64,000 nucleotides of DNA from Liopterus haemorrhoidalis (taxonomy: Eukaryota > Arthropoda > Insecta > Coleoptera > Dytiscidae). Below, in pieces: positions 53,966 through 63,640 of the stretch; within the stretch, counting starts at the first letter, position 1; every line of letters begins with the position of its first letter. The position numbers and the translations under genes were made by a program. The stretch lies in the NCBI GenBank assembly GCA_963971575.1, contig OZ020613.1, positions 45,812,739-45,876,738 of the forward strand. Reading direction: 5' to 3'. The notes under the pieces were generated by a model that worked only from the letters and a program-made list of their open reading frames with translations, did not search any database and had not been told where the DNA came from.

Positions 53966-54179
53966 GTTATGGGTTATAGGTATTCTCTTACAAACTTATT
54001 AATAAAAATATTCGTTTTATTAGTAGTTGATTTTGTAGTGAAATTATCTTTTTGCAAAAAATAGTTTATGAATGTGGATATACATCGTCGCCGGCGTGAT
54101 GCCATTAAAAAAATGGTATTTTGAATTACATCATTTCTTGTGGAGGAAATAATTGATTGTCTTATTGAAGTATTCGGTA

Positions 54180-54843
54180 CAGAATATAAGCCTAAACAAA
54201 AATGGGTTAAAAATGGATTGATAGAAGAACTACCCATGGCGCATCAGTCCTTCTATTTCGTGAATTAGCCGTGGAATATCAAAAAGAGTACAGACTGTGT
54301 TTAAGAATGACACCAGATGATTTTAATAGGCTATTAAATTTAGTTAGTCCATTAATACAACGAACTGATACACTAATAAGGGATGCGATTCCAGCAAAAA
54401 TAAAATTGGAATTAACGCTTTATTTCCTAGCCACAGGAAATAGTTATTGTAGTCTACAACAGTGTTTCTCAACAGGTGGTCCGCGGACCACCAGTGGTCC
54501 CCAGAAAATTTTTTATGGTCCGCGAAAGTTTTTATATGTGTTTTTGCAGTTTTATTTTTAATTTATTTTGTACATTTTTTATGTAAATAGTTTATATTTT
54601 GTTTATTTTCTGTAAACTTTCTGTGATTTTCTACAAATAAAATAAATGTGTTTAGTAGCACATTAAATATATTTGTTTTCATGCAAAAAATAAACCAACA
54701 ATTATTATTAGTAGTCCGCGTTAGAAAATTATATATTATTCTGGTCCACGGTGCGTTTTTGGTCGAGAAACACTGGTCTACAACATCTTTTTCGTGTATC
54801 AAAGACAGTTATTTCACAGATGATTTCAAAAATCATCAATTAA
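54180..54843 (+). pseudogene. Harbinger-type transposase N-terminal exon, split by a MITE
   Basis: From about 54205 the codons read WVKNGLIEE, a one-base shift, TTHGASVLLFRELAVEYQKE, YRLCLRMTPDDFNRLLNLVS, PLIQRTDTLIRDAIPAKIKL and ELTLYFLATGNSYCSLQ. This matches the N-terminal region of PIF/Harbinger nucleases (LR.L..ED...Y.N.LRM....F..LL..V.P.I...DT..R.AI....KL..TLR.LATG.S). At 54460 a hAT MITE interrupts it. After the MITE and its duplicated 8 bp it continues HLFRVSKTVISQMISKIIN and stops. The catalytic domain is not found downstream. Confidence 0.88.
54460..54775. mobile_element. hAT MITE inside the Harbinger exon
   Basis: 316 bp, CAGTGTTTCTCAAC ... GTCGAGAAACACTG, perfect 8-bp duplication GTCTACAA (54452-54459 and 54776-54783). 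The terminal region also has a GGTGGTCCGCGGACCACC palindrome. No ORF. Confidence 0.95.
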
Positions 54844-54879
54844 TAAATCAATGTTACGCAATTTATGTAAATAAATTGT

Positions 54880-55994
54880 AACTTACCTGATATGGGTTTA
54901 TTTCTATTTGTTATAACAGGTTGCCGCTTGCCGCCAATTTGAAATGAATCAATTTTGCGTAGTGGGGAAAAAGACAGTAGCTAGTAAATACGTCGACGAG
55001 CTAGCTGCTATCCTAGCCCAACTACTGGCAGCTAGTACTCTACTAGTCACAATGTCAACTGTTTACACAGGGATAGTAACTAGTTGCTAGTTACTTGCGC
55101 TAGTTACTAGCTCTTTTACTCTACGAATGTAAACCCGGCATAAGAGATGCCATATTAACCTCTTATTGAGAATTTTTTGTTAGTTTTTTAATAACCAGTT
55201 AATTTTATGATAGTAAATGATAAAAAACTAATTTAGAATTATTTGAATTACTTATTTTTATGAAGAATATTAATTCAAATCATGTATGATTCATTTATTT
55301 TGACGGTAAATCTTGTTTACGAAATAAAGGATTATTATTATTATTTATTTTTCTTACAGTTAATTTTGGGCTGAAGCCTATAACACATATATTTGTTCAT
55401 TATGATGTACGTTTTTCAAATACTTTTTTGTTTATGTGTCAATATAATCCGTTATTGTTTAAATTTAATGTTTTTATACGTTGAGCTAATAGATCAGTCT
55501 AAGCCGACGTCACTCGTCACGTGATTTCGCACCGTGGAGGTAAAACATGTGTGTATTCCTAGGCTTTGTTGTTTTTTTCGCTCATTGTGCAGTGAATTTA
55601 CGTGCTTATAGATATTTGTTTAAAATTTTGTTGTGCTAGTAACTATCACTTCTCAATAATATACAATAATAAGTATTGAAATATTATAAAACATTTAACT
55701 GTAAGTGAAAATAGGGCTTATAATCGGCTATTTTTAAAAGGTTAAATGTCTTTTCAATGTTTATAATGTGCAAATAAAGCAACAGTGGAAACTCAGGACA
55801 CTATTATGCAGGATTACCACCGGGAACTTAGTTATATCTGAACTTTTAAATTTTCTCCAACCATATCTTGGGGAGGGGCAAAATAACTTTAAGGGGATCC
55901 GGCCCTCCCGTTGGCGCCGCCACTGCTATCATTTAAGATTTTTATTAAATAAACATTGACGAATTTCGACTGAATAAATGTGCTCATTACTGAC
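54880..55994. other. Unassigned, palindrome-rich stretch
   Basis: 54975-55120 is dense in CTAG-centred motifs (GTAGCTAGTAA, GAGCTAGCTGC, AGTAACTAGTTGCTAGTTAC) that could be the end of the Harbinger element. No gene seen. Confidence 0.4.
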
Positions 55995-56123
55995 CGTTCT
56001 CCCATTCAGGCAAGTGCTCTACTTCAGTCTTCACTTCATGTTCATCCGTATCATTATATTCTGTTTTAATATAAATCTCTTTTTTGATAATAACACTGTC
56101 TTTCGAATCGTTCATATTTATTC
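55995..56123 (-). CDS. Type-1 start exon, gene B
   Basis: Acceptor TTAGTTTCAG, ATG at 56115, donor GAGAACG|GTCAG, phase 1 out. Encodes MNDSKDSVIIKKEIYIKTEY, then NDTDEHEVKTEVEHLPEWEN, G. It contains IKKE, IKTE and VKTE, three psi-K-x-E motifs in one short exon. Starts at the same place relative to its acceptor as the paralogs, supporting the chosen Met. The conserved upstream block is at 56211-56226. Confidence 0.8.
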
Positions 56124-56210
56124 CTGAAACTAAAACTTTTCAATTTTTCTCTTTTTTCCAAATAAGCAAAATTAGACCTACCGTAACAAATTTCCCTTTT
56201 TATTTTCAGA

Positions 56211-56226
56211 TGTAGCAGTCCGTGCG
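56211..56226 (-). promoter_or_regulatory. Conserved upstream motif, gene B
   Basis: TGTAGCAGTCCGTGCG (plus-strand sense), preceded by TATTTTCAGA, 88 bp upstream of the type-1 exon. Same block and spacing as in genes A and D. Confidence 0.55.
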
Positions 56227-57160
56227 GATTGTACAAGCTCTGTTCCTGACTAAAATTACCGAAACAGTCCCAAAATCGCTTCCAAAATGTTTCACATGAA
56301 AAACACTAGATCATTTTAATCACGTGACCTGCAGCATATAAAAATGTCAGACGTAGGGCACACCCAGTGATGGGCGTTTACGTGTAAACATCAGTTGTTA
56401 TAACATGCAGGGCGCCATTGCAAAGGTGAGGACCTTTTTAGGATTTTGTAGGTATGACCAAAAAACCCTTATACCGTCATTTTGTCGTCTGTCTGTCTGT
56501 CTTTCTGTTTGGTAAAAATTGTAGCCAAAACACAGAGATTCAAGCAGAAACGAGCATTTATTACAACGTCTATTTACAATCTGTAACACATATATGTCAT
56601 CATATTATAGTTGTTTGTTATCGATACATTTGATAAGTGACGTCCAACAATTATATTATAACACGGCCGTCCTGATCTTGCCGTGTCCTAGCGGTATATA
56701 CAAATTTGACTGCAAAATAAAACAACTTGCTATCCTAACATACATATTTTAAAAAACATTAACTTCATAAAGAGTTCCAAAAATATCAGTTAAATCGGAC
56801 GTATCCTATGTTAAAAACGTGTATTTACCCGCCAACTACAGATGCATGAATAATTACTATTGGTTCCCCACTCTTACTGCCATGTCTTCTCGTTTCTAAC
56901 GCTACAATATACTTCATTCTACAACATTTAACCTAGTTCTAATGTAAGCTGGTGGAATCATACGGAACATTAACCAAATTTAACTAAAAGGATCACACTT
57001 TTTCATTACTAATAATTAATCATTTCATTCTTATATGAAACACTAACGAGTTGCGATCAGAACGAGAAGTATTTGTGCGAAGCAAATATGATTCACGCAT
57101 CGTAATAAGTAAACTTGTGGGAATCGTATATGATTCGCACGACAGTCAACGTGTTAAACT
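56227..57160. repeat. Repeat fragments between genes A and B
   Basis: 56366-56392 (CAGTGATGGGCGTTTACGTG, TAAAC) is an end of the 2886-3548 MITE family. 56486-56512 is a short (GTCT)n microsatellite. The rest shows no gene. Confidence 0.6.
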
Positions 57161-57257
57161 TTATAACTGATCACATTTCAATGGTTTCTCTCCAGAAAAC
57201 AATCGTTTATGTCTTTTGCTCTGTTTTATTACAGTGTTTGCGTTCGGAAGGTTTTTT
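57161..57257 (-). pseudogene. Decayed finger downstream of gene A stop
   Basis: After RIHSS and TAA the frame continues KNLPNANTVIKQSKRHKRLF, SGEKPLKCDQL and stops again. RHKRLFSGEKPLKCDQ is clearly a finger C-terminal half plus linker. The first half is out of frame. Confidence 0.8.
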
Positions 57258-58174
57258 TTATGAAGAATGTATTCGTTTATGTCTAATAAAATTGGATGAA
57301 TCTGTAAATGCTTTATTGCACTGATGACATTTGAATGGTTTCTCTCCAGAGTGTATTCGTTTGTGGCTTTTAAGGAGTGTTGATCCTGTAAATGCTTTAT
57401 TACACTGGTCACATTTATATGGTTTCTCTCCAGAATGTGTACGTCTGTGACTAATGAGATTTGATAAATCTGTAAATGCTTTATTACACTGCTCACATTT
57501 GAATGGTTTCTCCCCAAAGTGTGTTCGTTTGTGATTAATGAGACCTGATGAATCTCTAAATCCTTTGTTACACTGATCACATTTGAATGGTTTCTCTCCA
57601 GAATGCACTCGTTTATGTCTAACGAGACTTCCCTTTGCTCTAAATGCTTTATTACACTGATTACATGTGAAAGGTTTTTCAACAGAATGTATTCGTTTGT
57701 GATAAATGAGATGAGTCGATCCTGTAAATGCTTTATCACATTGATCACATTTGAATGGTTTCTCTCCAGAATGTATTCTTTTGTGTCTAATGAGATGGGA
57801 TGACTGCGAAAATGTTTTACCACACTGATCACATTTAAAAGGCCTTTCACCAGTGTGAACAAGATAATGTCTAACAAGACTTTTCTTTGCTTTAAATATT
57901 TGTTTACACAGTCGACATTCGAAAGTTCTTCCTACAGAATGAGTTCGTTTGTGCCTAATGAGATTAAATGACCGTGTAAATGTTATATCACACTGTTCAC
58001 ATGTGAATAGCTTCTGTCTAGAATGTTCTTTTTTATGCTGAAGAAGGGAACTAGCTCGTTCAAATGTCTTCTCACATATGTTACATTTATTTGAGGTTGA
58101 GGTTTGATTAAACTTGTTAATTGACACTGATTCATCTGGACTCCCATCTAGATTTCTAAAAGATGTTCCTTTAA
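57258..58174 (-). CDS. C2H2 zinc-finger exon, gene A (last exon)
   Basis: Terminal exon, acceptor TTTGCAG followed by TT AAA GGA (phase 1). Linker GTSFRNLDGSPDESVSINKF and ten C2H2 fingers: CNICEKTFERASSLLQHKKE-H, CEQCDITFTRSFNLIRHKRT-H, CRLCKQIFKAKKSLVRHYLV-H, CDQCGKTFSQSSHLIRHKRI-H, CDQCDKAFTGSTHLIYHKRI-H, CNQCNKAFRAKGSLVRHKRV-H, CDQCNKGFRDSSGLINHKRT-H, CEQCNKAFTDLSNLISHRRT-H, CDQCNKAFTGSTLLKSHKRI-H, CHQCNKAFTDSSNFIRHKRI-H. Base-contacting positions differ strongly between fingers (QSSHLIR, RAKGSLVR, RDSSGLIN, TDLSNLIS), as expected for a long specific site. It ends at a stop in the linker after finger 10. Upstream exons: 59122-59253 and 60422-60580; no type-3 exon is found for this gene. 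Confidence 0.9.
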
Positions 58175-59121
58175 CTGCAAACAAAATACATTGATTAATG
58201 AGACAAAAAACAAGAGCGCAGTGATAAGATAAACTCTTCAGTGTAACTATTCTAAAAACTCTATAGACTTAACAATTAATTAGTATGTAATTCAGTAGCA
58301 TGCAGTGGTGTTGGACGTAACGTTTGCAGGAACTAAAAATTCAATACAAAAAGTTATATTAGTAATTCTTGATTTATATTATTTATTTATTTTCTTTAAT
58401 TACTATTTATTTATTTATTTATTATTATTATTTTTTTTTTTGTAGAAAATAAGGAAAAAAATATCTTCTTTTCATTTTTTATTACTTATTGTGGCGCCAG
58501 TTGGTTTATGACCCATCTACTAGAAATTCGGGAATAATATTTTATTACTAATTTTCTTCGGGTTTCACATATTTCAAAAATATTTTTCCAATTCCATTTA
58601 TTTTACAACCTTAGTTATTCTACAAGTTCAATATTTTACAAATAGTTTCGTACTTTTCCTTCTCCGAAGAGTTTATTTATACCCCAAAGAGCTCATAAAG
58701 CATCTGGTCACTGCGAAAGGCGATCCCTCTTATTAGCAACATTGGCCATTTATCGATACGTCTCCGAATAGCCAACATTATATGAATCCAATTACAAATC
58801 ATTTAAAGACTTTAACACTATAATTCGATTATTTGGGTTAAAATTGGTTGTCTATTTTTTCCCCAATTTGCTCAAACATTTTTTTTTTTTTCGAGTAAAA
58901 TCGTGTTTCCCCTCTCTACACTAAAAAAATTTCTCTACTTCTGGTTAGTTCCAAAAATTTTCAACTACATTTCGATTCTTTGGGTAACCTTAGGTTGTCA
59001 ATTTCACCCCCCCCCCCAATATATTGTTTTCGAGAAAACTCGTATTCCTTCTACCTACACTAAAAAAACACTTTAAACATTCAACGCTAACATAAGCATC
59101 AATTAAACTAGATCTACTGAC
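58175..59121. other. Intron of gene A, low-complexity stretches
   Basis: 58380-58440 is a (TATT)n/T-rich run, 59008-59017 a C-run. No ORF or known element. Confidence 0.5.
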
Positions 59122-59253
59122 CGATGTTTGTGACAGCTGCACTCTCCAATTCATCTTCAAATTCACTGGTGTCAACAGGTTCAGACTTGATGTAAATCTC
59201 CTCTATTTTGGAGTCATCGTGGTATACGTCGTCTGTGACTTCATCTTTGTTTG
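59122..59253 (-). CDS. Type-2 acidic exon, gene A
   Basis: 132-bp exon, acceptor TTATTGCAG, donor ACATCG|GTCAG, phase 1 on both sides. Encodes NKDEVTDDVYHDDSKIEEIY, then IKSEPVDTSEFEDELESAAV and TNIG. IYIKSEPVD is the family signature. It would join the finger exon at 58174 directly. Confidence 0.8.
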
Positions 59254-59290
59254 CTGCAATAAATAGATCATAATCTATAAAAGAAATGCT

Positions 59291-60046
59291 GAAGGGCATA
59301 TTAAAAACTAATGCCTCCATGGCTATAACTTTATTAGTAATTGATATATGGTTTACATATAAATGTGAAATAATAGTATACACTGTCCTCTATGCACTGA
59401 TATATTCACTTATCCACATAATCGCCATTGACAGTAATACATTTACGCCAACGTGGTACGAGTTGAAGAGAAAAAGTCACAAGGGCCGATTGGCTTTCAT
59501 TTCATCAGTAAGCATTCGGGGTACCCAACGCGCGCGTACTCTCCTGTACTGCAGCTACTCTTTTCTTGTGAAATACTCACCCTGTTGGCTATGTCAGTTT
59601 GTTTACACCATCGATTCGCACGAACCAGTTCATCAACGAGAGCTACCTGCCTTTCACCACATGCAGACACTGGTCGGCCACTGCGTGCCCGATCTAGGAC
59701 ATCCGTTTCAGCAGGACTTGCGTCTTTCACATTCCTTACCCACCTCCTAACAGAACTCACATCAACACACGCCTCACGGTAGACGGCACTTAACCTACGA
59801 TGGATATCAATGGGCGCTACACCCTCCGCAGTAAGAAATTCAATAACAGCTCGTTGTTTTAACCGCCCATCCATGCCGGCCGCCATGTTTAGATCTGTCA
59901 TGCGCAAACGCGATGTTGCTGAGAATCTCCGCTAGGAGGACTTATGTACAGATACTTAAGGTAAATGGTAAACCACTTTTGACACGGTCTGGCCCGTCAT
60001 TATAAAAGTTATGGCCATGGAGGCATTAGTTTTCAATATGCCCTTG
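59291..60046 (-). mobile_element. mariner element (second family), internally deleted
   Basis: TIR AAGGGCATATTAAAAACTAA, TGCCTCCATGGCTATAACTT, matched inverted at 60005-60044 with two differences. On the minus strand 59869-59560 reads MDGRLKQRAVIEFLTAEGVA, the paired HTH (HRRLSAVYREACVDVSSVRR, WVRNVKD), the linker LDRARSGRPVSACGERQVAL and part of the second HTH. A deletion removes the DDE core. In another frame ALVTFSLQLVPRWRKCITVN, GDYVDK gives the C-terminus. It lies in intron 1 of gene A. Confidence 0.9.
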
Positions 60047-60084
60047 TATAAATAAATAAATTATTGCAATCACAAAAATAAAAT

Positions 60085-60260
60085 AATAAAAATTGTACAT
60101 TAAGTATTTTCCTGCACTGTTTACACAAGGAAATCACTGTATTATACTCGCAGAGCAATTCCAATGTGGTCCAATCGAATACGCCATAAAACATCGTGTT
60201 GCAACAAAATGAGTCATCGATTGTAAACGAATTACAGCAGCTTAGACAAACAGCCGTCAT
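60085..60260 (-). CDS. Hypothetical four-Cys ORF, possible exon
   Basis: MTAVCLSCCNSFTIDDSFCC, NTMFYGVFDWTTLELLCEYN, TVISLCKQCRKILN and then GTACAA, a possible donor. CLSC near the start and LCKQCRKIL at the end resemble the CxxC...(I/L)CxxCxxxL frame of insect ZAD (zinc-finger-associated) domains, but the spacing and length (about 54 residues) are shorter than a normal ZAD. It lies between the type-1 and type-2 exons of gene A on the same strand. Function unknown. Confidence 0.35.
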
Positions 60261-60421
60261 AATTTAGTATTTGAAAATGAATACCGGAAAAATACGGTCT
60301 CAAACGTGGAAGGATAAACATATTCACTAATGCAACTATGTTGAAATTAAGCCTGACACTAAATATAAACAAATATAGCTGTATTTAGTGTGCGTTATTT
60401 GTAAACGTGCTTATTACTAAC

Positions 60422-60580
60422 CATTCGCCCATTTAGCCGTGTGCTCTATTTCAGTTTTCACTTCACATTCATCAGTTACTTCATACTCCGTCTTAATGTA
60501 AATCTCTTTCTTAATAATGTCACAATCTTTGCTATCAACGGAATGCATATCACAATATGTCTTTTTATTTATAAACACTC
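60422..60580 (-). CDS. Type-1 start exon, gene A
   Basis: Acceptor TTTGCATCAG, first ATG at 60548, donor GCGAATG|GTTAGT, phase 1 out. From the Met: MHSVDSKDCDIIKKEIYIKT, then EYEVTDECEVKTEIEHTAKW, ANG. IKKE, IKTE and VKTE are present as in gene B. The start is later than in B, C and D because the aligned Met is missing; HSVDSKD aligns with MHPDNTRD of gene C. The conserved upstream block is at 60671-60686. Confidence 0.78.
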
Positions 60581-60670
60581 CTGATGCAAAAGCCATATAA
60601 CAATATTTTTTAATTTCCAAAAAGCTAAATTTCGCTCGTTATAATCAAGCCGATTATAATAATTTCGGTA

Positions 60671-60686
60671 TGTAGCAGTCCGTGCA
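60671..60686 (-). promoter_or_regulatory. Conserved upstream motif, gene A
   Basis: TGTAGCAGTCCGTGCA (plus-strand sense), preceded by AATTTCGGTA, 91 bp upstream of the type-1 exon. Shared with genes B and D and with an orphan copy at 5010-5024. Confidence 0.55.
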
Positions 60687-60845
60687 GACCATTGTAAGTG
60701 CCGATAGTACCATTTTCACACTAGATGTTTAAGTTCGGATGTTAAAGTGTAGGTGAGTGAGTTAAAATATTGGTGTGAAAGCGTGTGACCTCGCTTTAAC
60801 ATAAGCGAGCATTAAGACATAGATCTGCGTTTAAAAGATAGTCCG

Positions 60846-61639
60846 AATAGACCATATTAGTAACTACGTCACAAAATGGGATTCAGTGCTGCTGTCTCGC
60901 GGTTGGATTCCTTTTATTTGAATTTAGCATGTTGTTTTTTTTGTTAAATTGTATTTTGGAAATATAAATTAAGTTTTCAAAGTAAGAGAGTGCTTCACAT
61001 CAAAACTACAAGTCAATATTTATTTATTAAAATTATTATTTTATACATTATAATTTAATATGTCATTATTTTTGCAGAACAATATTATTTTGCAGGTTAA
61101 TTTTGAAAAATTTACGTTAATAATAGTTATTATGGCAAGTAACATAGCAATAAGTGTGTGTGCCATATCTAAATGGTTTAAAGGAATAATATGTTGTTTT
61201 TAATTTTCCATTATTGTTTTTCATTTTCATCTGTAAAAACCAAAAAAATTTGCAATTAATAATATAGATGTAATTGTTACAATTCGGAGCAAAACAATAT
61301 ACCAATATGCATTCTAAAACAAAATATTAATGATTACTTAGTGTTAATTAAATAAATACTAAAGATATTCCGATTTTCATATTATTTAAAAACGTAACCT
61401 AGAAATATATCTTCGAATCCTTATTTATATATTTATAAAATCATTATTCTATAATATAAAATGTCTGGACTGTATATATTAGTATATATTTATCAAAAAT
61501 ACATATTTTTTGCTCCAAAATTGAAAATATTTATAAAATTAAGGTAACAAAAGCAATGTCCCATGTATTTTAAACTTCAAAAGGACTCAGCCCTCAGATG
61601 GCAGCACATGTATGTGACGACACACTAATATGGTCTATT
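60846..61639. mobile_element. TIR element of about 794 bp
   Basis: AATAGACCATATTAG (60846-60860) and CTAATATGGTCTATT (to about 61638) are perfect 15-bp inverted ends. Similarity continues past them (GTCACA near 60867; TGTGACGACACA near 61613; TGCTGC / GCAGCA). No ORF and no clear target duplication. Confidence 0.6.
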
Positions 61640-61947
61640 GCACACATAATTTCTATTATAAAAAAAATCATATATATATAAACAAGTATATGACGCATGA
61701 ACGCTGGCTCGATGTTCCATGATAGGAGGATGGAGCTATGTATTGCTGTACCCCTTCATGCCCGGAGAATAGTTTGCGCATGTCTAAATTACCACCTTGC
61801 TATTGGTCGAAAAAATCAAAGTTACGTAGCGGGAGTTAAGAGAAGGAGCTAGGCATGTGGATATGTGGTGTCATTCTTTCTGTTAGAAATATTATACGAA
61901 GTTTTGTCTGTATTAAATTGTGAAAAGAGTTCGTATTTATAACGAAA

Positions 61948-62089
61948 ATGCTAGCAAATTGTGTATTATGTTGTTGTCCACGAAAGAAATCCGTTTCTTT
62001 TCACAAGTAAGTATTAAATATTAATAAACTGCATGTTTGGGGGCCTACTAATACCCACGCGTATTATTATTTTTCAAATTTGATTACTT

Positions 62090-62156
<67 letters not shown>

Positions 62157-63640
62157 AGTATTATGCAATTTTTTGCTAAACCTATTAATCTAGTGCAATC
62201 TAACCAATTTATACCTGAAAAAATTAAGAAAATGGAATATTTGGGCAAGTAAAATTACTGAAAAATTGCGTTACATTCAGTATTGTAAGACCCTAAACTG
62301 CACGTATATCTAAATATTTATAATTATATCAACTACATAACTTCTTCCATTGTCAGGTTCCCGAGTAATGCTGAGTTATGTCAGAAGTGGAAAATGATTT
62401 GACTTACATGAAGAAGGTGATGTGTCTAGAATCTACCTCTGTTTCAAAACATTTTTCTGCATACAGTTATATCCATCCTTAAGCTAATACTTATGGTGGA
62501 CGTTTGTTTCTAAAACCCGATCCATATCCTACATTGCGTGTGCCATTTCCAATTTTGCAAGATATTAAAGGTAAGTTTTTATTTAACACTATATTACTAA
62601 TCTCTCGCTCTCTAGCAAATTATAGTGATCAGTCTGAGATCTAATGATGTAACTAAATAACACAATATGATTGGACATTTTTTGAACTGAACTGTGCGAA
62701 CGTAGATAACTATTGACACTTAGTGTCAAATTAAAGAGGACCCCCTCTTGAACAACATTTTGATTAAATGGATTTTTTTTTTTAATTTTAAGGATTTTTA
62801 TTAAATGAGTTATTTGAATAAAAGCGAAAAGTTGGGGGATGTAAAGTTAATGTCAAAATTGTTTTGCGGACCCTAGTTTAAGAACTGTTGGCGTAGAACA
62901 CAGTAAAGTAACCGAGGGTTATGTCTTCAGTTAAAATAAATTCTCAATTATTTTTTTTAGTTGAACCCGTGCGAGCAGTTCTGTTGCGAGTACTTCTATT
63001 GTGGGCACTCCTGTTGCAAGCACTTATGGAGACTGTATTTCAGAATATTTTGAAACTGACACTGTTCATGAACCTGTCCCTAGCAGTCCAGCTGACTGTG
63101 TTACTGGCAGTATTACAACTGAATCTGCAGGTAATATATTAATTTTAAGTAAATTTAAAAATTAAAGCAGGGTATACAATAACCAACTTATAATATATTT
63201 GTTTTTAAATATGACATGATTTATAAATTAAATTATATTTTTAGTTGAGAGCAGCCTGATGCGTACACCTCCGAAACGAGGATTTTACGAGCCACGTTAT
63301 GTTGGTGACCTAACAGATGCAAACTTTTCAACTCACAGAAATACTGGAGCAACAAATACAACAAATACTGGAGCAACAAATACTGGACACACAAAAAAAT
63401 TGAAGATTTACGAACACAAGTTTTGGACGTTAAGAAAAGAGTTACCTCTCTTAAGGAGTTAGTGAAGGTGTTAAAGAAGAAAAACTTAATTTCTGAAGAA
63501 GTTGGAGAAACGTTAATGCTAAAAAGAAACGTGTTAATGTTAAAAACCAATAATGGTTTTTGTTTTATTTATTTTTTTTTTTTGCCTTGTTTTGTCTTTG
63601 TTTTGCTCTTGAATTTTTGTGACTTGTAAAAGTGGTTTAG
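61948..63640 (+). pseudogene. THAP-domain, P-element-transposase-like gene (decayed)
   Basis: Exon 1, 61948-62006, MLANCVLCCCPRKKSVSFH, donor AA|GTAAGT. Exon 2 (62357-62570) completes the Lys codon and reads KFPSNAELCQKWKM. After a one-base slip it gives LTYMKKVMCLESTSVSKHFS, AYSYIHP, stop, ANTYGGRLFLKPDPYPTLRV. This is a THAP (C2CH) domain. The Cys normally just before S-x-H-F is not in place. Exon 3 (62961-63130) has an acidic Ser/Thr-rich frame (SSSVASTSIVGTPVASTYGD, CISEYFETDTVHEPVPS) reached only after a shift. Exon 4 (63245 on) gives ESSLMRTPPKRGFYEPRYVG and, after another shift, EDLRTQVLDVKKRVTSLKEL, VKVLKKKNLISEEVGETLM. That is the coiled coil and LK.K.LISEE block found in THAP9/P-type transposases. 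No catalytic core follows. At least three frame lesions and one nonsense codon. Confidence 0.78.
62088..62153. repeat. (TA)n microsatellite
   Basis: About 31 uninterrupted TA units, in intron 1 of the THAP pseudogene. Likely polymorphic in length. Confidence 0.95.

Noticed and set aside
59286..59782. Plus-strand frames of 154 and 109 codons
   Set aside because: Antisense of the mariner transposase on the minus strand.
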